In this document: piece after piece, positions 1-5,163 of the stretch
Layout of the letters: each line of letters opens with the position of its first letter
Numbering within the stretch: position 1 is the stretch's first letter
NCBI GenBank assembly: GCA_938041615.1
Contig: CALISV010000209.1
Coordinates: forward strand, 1 to 6,285
Direction of reading: 5' to 3'
From: an uncultured Campylobacter sp.
GTDB lineage: Bacteria > Campylobacterota > Campylobacteria > Campylobacterales > Campylobacteraceae
Length of the DNA stretch: 6,285 nt
Program-made: the position numbers and the translations under genes
The notes under the pieces: generated by a model
Told to the model about the DNA's origin: nothing
Database searches by the model: none
What the model saw: the letters and a program-made list of their open reading frames with translations, nothing else

Positions 1-865
1 CCGGCGTTCCGCTGTCTGGCACCGGCACGACGAAGTCTGCGTCGATCTTACTTTTTTTAGCTAGTGTTTCGCCCATTTTTTTGCGTACTTCGTAGACGCT
101 TTTGCCCTCTATGACGCTATCGGGACGCGCGAAATAAATATACTCAAACGCGCAAACTCTAGGTTCGGCTTCAAAAAGGCGCACGCTCTCAAACTCGCTT
201 TTGCCCTGTTCAAAAACCAGCATCTCGCCCGGCTCCACGTCGCGAACGAAGCTCGCGCCCACCAAATCAAACGCGCACGTCTCGCTAGCTACGATGTAGC
301 CGCCGTCTTTTAGGCGTCCCAGCGAGAGCGGTCTCACGCCCCAGGGGTCGCGGATGGCGAAAATTTTATGGCGCGACTGGATGAGTAGGCAGTAGGCGCC
401 CTTGATCTGTTTTAGTGCCGCTATGATGCGGTCTTGTAGATGTTCGCTGCGGCTTCTAGCGATGAGATGCACGATATTTTCGGTATCCATATTGCTCTGA
501 AATATCGCGCCCTCGGCGATTAGCGCGCTGCGGACTTCGTCTTTGTTTACGAGGTTGCCGTTGTGCACGATAGAGACTTGGCCTAGCGAGTAGTTTGCCG
601 CGATTGGTTGGGCATCGGCGGCGGAGTTTTTACCTGCGGTGGCGTAGCGGTTGTGGCCGATCGCCATATCGCCTTTTAGACTCTCGAGGTTCGTCTTGTC
701 AAAGACTTCGGTAACTAGCCCGCGGCCTTTGACGGTTTCTATACGGCCGTTTTCGCATGCGCTGATGCCGCTTGCTTCCTGGCCTCGGTGTTGCATGGCA
801 AATAGCGCATAATATGCCGTTTTTGCCGCATCTTTAGAATTTATTACTCCAACTATCGCACACAT
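1..865 (-). CDS. purF: Amidophosphoribosyltransferase (glutamine PRPP amidotransferase), N-terminal 288 codons, cut by window edge
   Basis: PurF makes 5-phosphoribosylamine from PRPP and glutamine, the first committed step of purine synthesis, in the cytoplasm. Translation from the ATG at 865-863 begins MCAIVGV, so after Met removal Cys2 is the N-terminal nucleophile of the class II (Ntn) glutaminase; there is no propeptide like that of Bacillus subtilis PurF. Other glutaminase landmarks: QHRGQEASGI at 25-34, HNRYAT at 71-76 (Arg73 for glutamine binding), HNGN at 101-104 (oxyanion hole) and NMDTEN at 125-130 (Asp127). IRDPWGVRPL (171-180) and CAFEYIYFARPDS (238-250) are typical of the family. 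The visible part ends in PVPDSGTP, at the entry to the phosphoribosyltransferase domain; the PRPP-binding loop is outside. Cys238 matches a position that binds an Fe-S cluster in B. subtilis, but enzymes without a cluster can also have Cys there, so it proves nothing. AGGA at 874-871, five bases before ATG, is a good ribosome binding site. dapB lies upstream on the same strand. Confidence 0.97.
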   Translation of the reverse strand, partial: MCAIVGVINSKDAAKTAYYALFAMQHRGQEASGISACENGRIETVKGRGLVTEVFDKTNLESLKGDMAIGHNRYATAGKNSAADAQPIAANYSLGQVSIVHNGNLVNKDEVRSALIAEGAIFQSNMDTENIVHLIARSRSEHLQDRIIAALKQIKGAYCLLIQSRHKIFAIRDPWGVRPLSLGRLKDGGYIVASETCAFDLVGASFVRDVEPGEMLVFEQGKSEFESVRLFEAEPRVCAFEYIYFARPDSVIEGKSVYEVRKKMGETLAKKSKIDADFVVPVPDSGTP

Positions 866-897
866 TTTTTTCCTTTTTTAGGGCGTTATCTTTTTGT

Positions 898-926
898 CTT
901 ATACTTCGTTAAAATTTAAATTTCAA
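898..926 (-). promoter_or_regulatory. Probable sigma-70 promoter of purF
   Basis: On the minus strand, TTGAAA (926-921) is followed after exactly 17 bases by TATAAG (903-898). Each box matches the consensus at five of six positions. Transcription would start near 891-893, leaving a leader of about 26 bases before the purF ATG at 865. Part of the spacer and -35 box is made from the direct repeat at 909-924, and the hairpin repeat at 931-950 sits just upstream of the -35 box. Campylobacter promoters often lack a clear -35, so this pair is better than usual. It suggests purF can be transcribed separately from dapB. Sequence match only. Confidence 0.55.
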
Positions 927-971
927 GCTCGGCAGACTTTATGTCTAGCCTACGCTTAAAATTTAAATTTC
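909..971. repeat. 16-base direct repeat, two copies flanking a hairpin
   Basis: The sequence TTAAAATTTAAATTTC occurs exactly at 909-924 and again at 956-971. The 31 bases between them hold the hairpin at 931-950 nearly centred, with 6 bases on one side and 5 on the other. The core AAATTTAAATTT is itself palindromic and AAATTT is common in this genome, so chance or a shared composition bias could produce such copies. A duplication formed by insertion of a small element is the other reading. The 909-924 copy overlaps the purF promoter. Confidence 0.6.
931..950 (-). repeat. Hairpin repeat, copy 1 (upstream of purF promoter)
   Basis: On the minus strand this reads GGCTAGAC, then loop ATAAA, then GTCTGCC. 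The arms pair as a 7-bp stem with one bulged T. It lies immediately upstream of the proposed purF -35 box, where an activator or operator site could be. The same arms with a different loop occur on the opposite strand at 1100-1119. No T-run follows on either strand, so it does not look like an intrinsic terminator. Confidence 0.55.
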
Positions 972-1099
972 GCCTCGCCTAAGTCAAAAATATCGCCGCC
1001 GATTTTCTGTAATTTTCAAGAAAATATTAAAATTTAACATAAAAAATAAGGCGAAATATCGCGAGATGAATTTGAAAGTTGCGCAGAAAATTTGGGCGA

Positions 1100-1119
1100 G
1101 GCTAGACGTTCGGTCTGCC
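1100..1119 (+). repeat. Hairpin repeat, copy 2 (downstream of dapB)
   Basis: On the plus strand this reads GGCTAGAC, then loop GTTCG, then GTCTGCC. The arms are identical, 15 of 15 bases, to those of the copy at 950-931 on the other strand, while four of the five loop bases differ. It starts about 55 bases past the dapB stop. In a transcript reading from dapB into purF the two copies are complementary and could pair with each other instead of folding locally. The minus-strand copy is followed about nine bases later by AAATTTTC, so a weak terminator role for dapB is possible but poor. Confidence 0.5.
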
Positions 1120-1174
1120 GCAAGCCCGAATTTTCAAGCTCTTTCAAAGGCGCTCGCGAGATAAGCCGTTATCG

Positions 1175-1942
1175 TTACAGCCCAAGGCAATCATCTATCC
1201 CGTACAGCCCGCTCTCTCGCCCCGCCGTCCAAATAGCCGCCTTTATCGCGCCTTTGGCAAAGGTCGCGCGGCTAGTTGCGGTGTGATTTAGCTCGATAAA
1301 CTCGCCCTCGTTGTAAAATCCCACCGTATGCCTGCCCACGACGTCGCCGCCTCGCACGGCCAGGATCGCGATCTCGTCCTTGCTGCGAGCTCCGACCATG
1401 CCGTCCCTGCCCGTTACTAAAACGTCTTTTAGATTTAGCCCTCTAGCCGCCGCTACGCGTTCGCCAAGCGTCAGCGCCGTGCCGCTTGGGGCGTCTTTTT
1501 TGTGTCTGTGGTGCTGCTCGACGATCTCGGCGTCAAATTCGCGCAATGCCTTTGAAGCAAGTGCCGCCAATCGGTTTAAAACCGCGACGCCAAGGCTCAT
1601 GTTGGTAGCGTAAAGTATCGGCATCGCCGCGCTTGCTAGCTTTAGCAGGTTCGCGCCGTCCTCGCCAAGACCCGTCGTGCCGATGACTAGCGGTTTTGGG
1701 TCGGTGCGGGCGTAGTTTAGCAGATTTATCGCGCCGTCTTTGATCGTAAAGTCGATAACGACGTCGCAGTTTGCGAAAAGCTCGTCAAATTTATCCGTGA
1801 GGATGACGCCTTGGGGCAACGCAAAGTCAAGCGGCTCTATCGTATAAGCCGCGCTAAGCTTTGCGCCAGGCTCGTTTTTTAGGCACTCTATGATCATGCG
1901 TCCCATTTTGCCGCTTGCGCCGTGGATTCCTATTTTTACCAA
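1175..1942 (-). CDS. dapB: 4-Hydroxy-tetrahydrodipicolinate reductase (dihydrodipicolinate reductase)
   Basis: DapB reduces the DapA product to tetrahydrodipicolinate with NAD(P)H in the cytoplasm, on the route to meso-diaminopimelate for peptidoglycan and to lysine. The 255 residues are close to the usual 240-275. The N-terminal Rossmann domain starts with [10 protein letters not shown] (5-14), the nucleotide-binding glycine motif, and goes on to IDFT (63-66) and GTTG (88-91). The catalytic signature [15 protein letters not shown] (142-156) contains His144, His145 and Lys148, matching His159, His160 and Lys163 of the E. coli enzyme, plus the substrate-binding SGT. The end, [11 protein letters not shown], resembles the usual GLYDM-x-DVLGL finish. 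No ATG fits: the protein starts at TTG (1942-1940) with AGGA six bases upstream, and MVKIGIHG is the expected N-terminus. It is divergent from the protease gene and upstream of purF. Confidence 0.97.
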   Translation of the reverse strand: MVKIGIHGASGKMGRMIIECLKNEPGAKLSAAYTIEPLDFALPQGVILTDKFDELFANCDVVIDFTIKDGAINLLNYARTDPKPLVIGTTGLGEDGANLLKLASAAMPILYATNMSLGVAVLNRLAALASKALREFDAEIVEQHHRHKKDAPSGTALTLGERVAAARGLNLKDVLVTGRDGMVGARSKDEIAILAVRGGDVVGRHTVGFYNEGEFIELNHTATSRATFAKGAIKAAIWTAGRESGLYGIDDCLGL

Positions 1943-1948
1943 AATTTA

Positions 1949-1952
1949 TCCT
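1949..1952 (-). promoter_or_regulatory. Ribosome binding site that fixes the TTG start of dapB
   Basis: On the minus strand AGGA (1952-1949), within AAAGGATAAA, lies six bases before TTG at 1942-1940. The next in-frame ATG is codon 13, inside the glycine-rich nucleotide-binding motif, and would destroy the fold. The TTG start is therefore well supported. Confidence 0.8.
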
Positions 1953-1972
1953 TTAAAATTTGGCCTAAATTT

Positions 1973-1978
1973 AGCATA
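1973..1978 (-). promoter_or_regulatory. Weak candidate -10 box for dapB
   Basis: TATGCT on the minus strand (1978-1973) matches TATAAT at four of six positions and lies 30 bases before the dapB start, in an AT-rich stretch. No -35 is seen. Other A/T-rich hexamers nearby are almost as good, so this is only the best-placed candidate. Confidence 0.25.
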
Positions 1979-2051
1979 AATTTCATAAAAATAAATTTAG
2001 CACGGCCGCCGACTTTGCTGCGTGCGGGCAAAAATATTAAAAATCGCGCTA

Positions 2052-2057
2052 TATAAT
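2052..2057 (+). promoter_or_regulatory. -10 box of the M16 protease promoter
   Basis: A perfect TATAAT lies 26 bases before the ATG at 2084, giving an expected leader of about 20 bases. No TTGACA-like box is found 16-18 bases upstream, where the sequence is A-rich; this is normal for Campylobacter sigma-70 promoters. Upstream, at 2000-2025, a GC-rich island with 5-bp arms GCACG/CGTGC separates this promoter from that of dapB. Confidence 0.6.
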
Positions 2058-2083
2058 CGGCTTTTTAAATTTAAAGGACGACG

Positions 2084-4927
2084 ATGAGGAAAATTTTATT
2101 TTTATTTCTAGCCGTTTTTGCGGCGAGCGTTTTGGCTAAACAAGCGCCGGTCGCGCAGGCGGCTAAAATACGGCAAGCGGACGCAAATTTGAGCGCGTTA
2201 AATTTGACGGCGAAAGATAAAAACGCGCAAAAGCTAAATTTGACCCAGGATCCAGCTATCATTAGCGGCGAGCTAGCAAACGGGCTAAAATACTACGTCA
2301 AGGAAAATAAGCAGCCCGCAAATTCGGCCTATTTTTATCTAGTCGTAAACATCGGTTCGACCGATGAGCGCGAAAACGAGCTGGGGCTGGCGCACTTTAC
2401 CGAGCATATGGCGTTTAACGGCAGCCGCGAGTTTAGCAAAAACGAGCTGGTTAAAAAGCTAGAGAGCCTCGGAGTGGCCTTTGGCGCGGATCTAAACGCA
2501 CAGACTAGCTACGATCAGACGGGCTATCTGCTAGAAATCCACGTAAACGAGCAAAATTTAAAGGACGTTTTTCGCGTTTTTCGCGACTGGATCGACGGCG
2601 TGAGCTTTGACGCGGCCGAGCTGGATAAGGAGCGGGGCATCATCGTCGAGGAGGAGCGCGCTAGAAACACGCCCGCGTATAGATTTTACATCAAAAACCG
2701 CGTGCCCGAGCTATACGGCGATAGCATCTACGCCAAAAGGTCGCCCATCGGCGATATGAATATCGTAAAAAACGTCGACGTAGCGACCATAAAGGGCTTT
2801 TACGAGAGGACGTATCAGCCTAGATTTATGAAATTTATCGCAGTCGGCGACTTTGATAAAAAGCGCATCGAGGAGATGATAAAGCAAAGCTTTGGCTCCG
2901 CTAAAAACACGAACGACTACGCGAGTCCTGATAAAACTATCCCTATAAAAAGCGGCTTTAGCGTAAACAACTACGACTCGGCCGAGATCGGGCTAAACTC
3001 GCTAAATTTGATCTTTACGCAAAAGTACAAATTTGACGGCGAGATCCAAAGGCTCAGGCAAAATTTGCTAGCAAACTACATCTCAGACCTAGTCGCGATG
3101 ATATACGAGCAGCGAAATTTAGCTCTGCGCGGGAGATTTTACTCGCCGATCATCGAGGATCAAAATGTGCTTTACGCCTTTGAAATAAACGCCGTCGAGG
3201 ATGATTTTAGCGGCGCGCTTAGCGATCTGGCGAGCGTTTTAAAGGGCGTGGAAAAATTTGGCTTTAGCAAGGCGGACTTTGAAAGCGCAAAAAAAGATTT
3301 TATAAACTCGGCTAAAAACGCCTATTTGCAAGCGGGCAACAAGCGCTCGAGCGCGGTCGCGGCAAATATCGAGGAGACGACTAGGATCGGCGGCGTACTG
3401 CTTGGCGAAAAGGACCTGCGCAACCTTACTTTGGCGCTGCTTGATGAGATCAGCCTAGATGACGTAAACGCCGAATTTAGGCGGATAATGGACATCGACG
3501 CAAAAACTTTAAACGTGATTAGCGCCAAAGGAGCGAAGCTAAACGAGGCTAAATTTGATCAAATTTGGGCGGAGGCAAAGCCCTATGATACGCTGGCCGC
3601 AAAGCAGGCAAAGAGCGAGCTTTTCGACTACGGCGCGCTAAAGCCTAAAAATTTCGTCTCAAAAAAGCATAACGAGAAGCTTGATTTTTATCTTTACGAG
3701 CTGCCAAACGGCGCGCGCGTCGCATTTAAGGAGATAAAAACCAAAAAAGACGTCGTCTGGCTAAGCGCGGTTAGTCGCGGCGGCACGTCAAATTTGGCCA
3801 AGCCAAAGCAGGGCGCGCTAGCCGTAGAGGTCTCAAACGAGAGCGGGGCGGGGGAGTTTAGCAACTACGATCTGGCTAAAATCCTAAGCGGCAAGCAGCT
3901 AAGCTATAGCAAATTTATCGATCAGCTTTCGCAAGGATATAGCGCAAGCTCGGCTAGCGCGGACTTTGAGTGGCTTTTGCGCGCGCTGTTTTTGGAGTTT
4001 AGCGAGCCTAGATTTGACGAAAATGCACTAAAAAAGACAAAAATCAACGAGCTTGAAAAGCTGGAAAAAACCAAAAATCTGCCCGAGCGCAAATTTCGCG
4101 ACGAATTTGCGAGATTTTTCTACGAAAATAACCCGCGAACAAACCCGCTCGAGGCCGCGGACATAAACGAGCTGCAGATGAACGACGTAAAAAAGATAGT
4201 GAAGGATAAATTTACCAACGCGGCTTCGTATGATTTTATCGTGGTCGGCGATCTAAATTTGACCGCTATCGAGCCGCTTTTACAAAAATATCTGGCAAAT
4301 TTACCGTCGCGCACGGAACGCGAAAATTTCGTGGATGACGGCGTAAGGACGATTTCTGGCGAGCGGGAGTTTAAGCGAAGCTACCAAACCACGCAGCGAA
4401 GCGACGCCGCGATGATAATGAAAAACGAAAACGTGAAGTATTCGCGCCCAGAGTTACTGCGCGTAAACGCCCTATCTGCGGTGCTTTCGATGATGCTGCG
4501 CGAGGACGTGCGCGAGGACCGCGGGCAGGTCTACGGCCTGGGCGTGCATATGAATCTCGCAAAATATCCGTACGAAAGCTTCACCGCGCATTTTGGCTTT
4601 ACGGCTGCGCCTGATAACGTAAATGCCGTGCTGGGCGAGATAAAATCAAACATCGCCGAGCTAAAAGGCGGCGCGGACATCCAGCGCTATCTGCAAAATT
4701 TCAAAAAATCAGCCCTCGTAAAAATGCGCCAATCCTACGTTCAGGGCGAGTTTTGGACGCGCGCGGTCATGCGCGAGCTGGTTTTTGGCGATGAGGTTTT
4801 GAGCCTGGACGAGTATGAAAAGGCGGTAAATGCGCTCACCGAGCAAGACGTAAGAGACGCGGCGAAGCTCTATCTGGACGAGAAAAACGTCGTGATAAGC
4901 GTAAATAATCCTGCCTCGGCGAAGTAA
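2084..4927 (+). CDS. Exported M16 family zinc metalloprotease, PqqL/FusC-like, 947 aa
   Basis: A two-halved M16 (insulinase/pitrilysin) peptidase, close in length to E. coli PqqL (about 930 aa). MRKILFLFLAVFAASVLA is a signal peptide with likely cleavage after Ala18, so the enzyme should be periplasmic. A linker rich in Ala, Asn, Leu and Lys (19-58) precedes the first M16 domain, which starts near SGELANGLKYYV (61-72). The inverted zinc motif HFTEH (104-108) supplies His104, His108 and the catalytic Glu107; Glu190 in ERGIIVEEE is the likely third zinc ligand. YQPRFMKFIAVGDFD (244-258) opens the second domain. The C-terminal half (from about 530, LPNGARVAFKE) lacks a zinc motif but keeps R810-x6-Y817, the substrate-binding Arg/Tyr pair of the family. 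The active-site half and the substrate half are both intact. AAAGGA at 2073-2078, five bases before ATG, fixes the start. Known relatives cleave imported polypeptides such as ferredoxin; the substrate here is unknown, and no TonB-dependent receptor gene is in the window. Confidence 0.95.
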   Translation: MRKILFLFLAVFAASVLAKQAPVAQAAKIRQADANLSALNLTAKDKNAQKLNLTQDPAIISGELANGLKYYVKENKQPANSAYFYLVVNIGSTDERENELGLAHFTEHMAFNGSREFSKNELVKKLESLGVAFGADLNAQTSYDQTGYLLEIHVNEQNLKDVFRVFRDWIDGVSFDAAELDKERGIIVEEERARNTPAYRFYIKNRVPELYGDSIYAKRSPIGDMNIVKNVDVATIKGFYERTYQPRFMKFIAVGDFDKKRIEEMIKQSFGSAKNTNDYASPDKTIPIKSGFSVNNYDSAEIGLNSLNLIFTQKYKFDGEIQRLRQNLLANYISDLVAMIYEQRNLALRGRFYSPIIEDQNVLYAFEINAVEDDFSGALSDLASVLKGVEKFGFSKADFESAKKDFINSAKNAYLQAGNKRSSAVAANIEETTRIGGVLLGEKDLRNLTLALLDEISLDDVNAEFRRIMDIDAKTLNVISAKGAKLNEAKFDQIWAEAKPYDTLAAKQAKSELFDYGALKPKNFVSKKHNEKLDFYLYELPNGARVAFKEIKTKKDVVWLSAVSRGGTSNLAKPKQGALAVEVSNESGAGEFSNYDLAKILSGKQLSYSKFIDQLSQGYSASSASADFEWLLRALFLEFSEPRFDENALKKTKINELEKLEKTKNLPERKFRDEFARFFYENNPRTNPLEAADINELQMNDVKKIVKDKFTNAASYDFIVVGDLNLTAIEPLLQKYLANLPSRTERENFVDDGVRTISGEREFKRSYQTTQRSDAAMIMKNENVKYSRPELLRVNALSAVLSMMLREDVREDRGQVYGLGVHMNLAKYPYESFTAHFGFTAAPDNVNAVLGEIKSNIAELKGGADIQRYLQNFKKSALVKMRQSYVQGEFWTRAVMRELVFGDEVLSLDEYEKAVNALTEQDVRDAAKLYLDEKNVVISVNNPASAK

Positions 4928-5121
4928 ATTTGAGCCTCGGCGGTAAATTTGATTTGCTGCCCGGGCGACGAGCGCAAATTTGGCTTTAGATTTGACTAAG
5001 GATTGTTAAAATTGAAGCTAAATTTACCCCTCGTCAAACGAAATTTGAGTTAAATTTGCTCAAATTTAACTCAAATTCCCCTGATATTTTATTTCCTTTT
5101 ATCTATTTGCTTTGTAAATTT
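4926..5121. repeat. Cluster of eight AAATTT hexamers in the convergent intergenic region
   Basis: AAATTT occurs at 4926, 4945, 4976, 5020, 5041, 5052, 5062 and 5116, eight copies in about 200 bases. Several belong to a longer form, TAAATTTGAG (4925-4934 and 5115-5124) or AAATTTGAG (5041). The hexamer is palindromic and frequent throughout this genome, also inside genes as Asn-Leu or Lys-Phe codon pairs. Its function is unknown. Confidence 0.6.
5042..5077. terminator. Perfect 16-bp inverted repeat, probable bidirectional terminator
   Basis: The arms at 5042-5057 and 5062-5077 pair at all 16 positions around the loop GCTC. Only two of the pairs are G-C. It lies between two convergent genes, 114 bases past the protease stop and 84 bases before the ankyrin gene stop on the other strand, the normal place for a shared terminator. 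On the plus strand it is followed by CCCCTGATATTTTATTT, a loose T-rich stretch and not a clean T-run, so termination efficiency is uncertain. A protein-binding palindrome is the alternative. Confidence 0.55.
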
Positions 5122-5133
5122 GAGTTTGAGTCT

Positions 5134-5163
5134 GATTTACTTCGGTTGTTATCCACGTAAATC
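5134..5163 (-). repeat. Hairpin overlapping the ankyrin gene stop codon
   Basis: GATTTAC at 5134-5140 and GTAAATC at 5157-5163 form a perfect 7-bp stem around 16 bases, in which GG/CC can add two more pairs. Its distal arm includes part of the TGA stop of the minus-strand gene. No T-run follows in either direction. It may protect the 3' end of the mRNA or be chance. Confidence 0.3.

Larger units (their letters stand above)
866..1174. other. 309-base dapB-purF intergenic region, no convincing gene
   Basis: This gap separates two same-strand genes. It holds the purF ribosome binding site and promoter at the purF end, the direct repeats at 909-924 and 956-971, the hairpin at 931-950, and its inverted counterpart at 1100-1119. 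An A/T hairpin, ATTTTC-AA-GAAAAT, lies at 1012-1025. The nonamer TCGCGAGAT occurs at 1059-1067 and 1154-1162. No GC-rich stem followed directly by a T-run is visible after dapB on the minus strand, so I cannot assign an intrinsic terminator to dapB. The only plus-strand ATG frame, 1066-1164 (32 codons), has no good ribosome binding site and is not called. Confidence 0.6.

Noticed and set aside
909..971. Two 16-base repeats 31 bases apart, as a mini-CRISPR
   Set aside because: Only two copies, repeat too short and AT-only in character, and the would-be spacer is a hairpin; no cas genes.
1066..1164. 32-codon plus-strand ATG frame in the dapB-purF gap (starts MNLKVAQKIW)
   Set aside because: No ribosome binding site at proper distance and no promoter; it runs through the hairpin repeat. 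Most likely chance.
1092..1286. 64-codon plus-strand open frame across the end of dapB
   Set aside because: Mostly antisense to dapB, with an Arg/Ser/Pro-rich product, no domain and no ribosome binding site.
1380..1613. Plus-strand frame of 77 codons inside dapB
   Set aside because: Antisense shadow of a confidently identified gene; the same applies to the minus-strand frames inside the protease gene at 2071-2262, 3322-3528, 4120-4314 and 4371-4562.
2000..2025. GCACG/CGTGC inverted repeat between the divergent dapB and protease promoters, as an operator
   Set aside because: Only 5 bp with a 16-base loop; not enough to call a site, and no regulator is known here.
5012..5053. 13-codon TTG frame reading MKLNLPLVKRNLS, with AAGGA upstream
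   Set aside because: Looks like a protein start but is very short, uses a rare start and ends in the inverted repeat; no downstream gene on that strand in the window.
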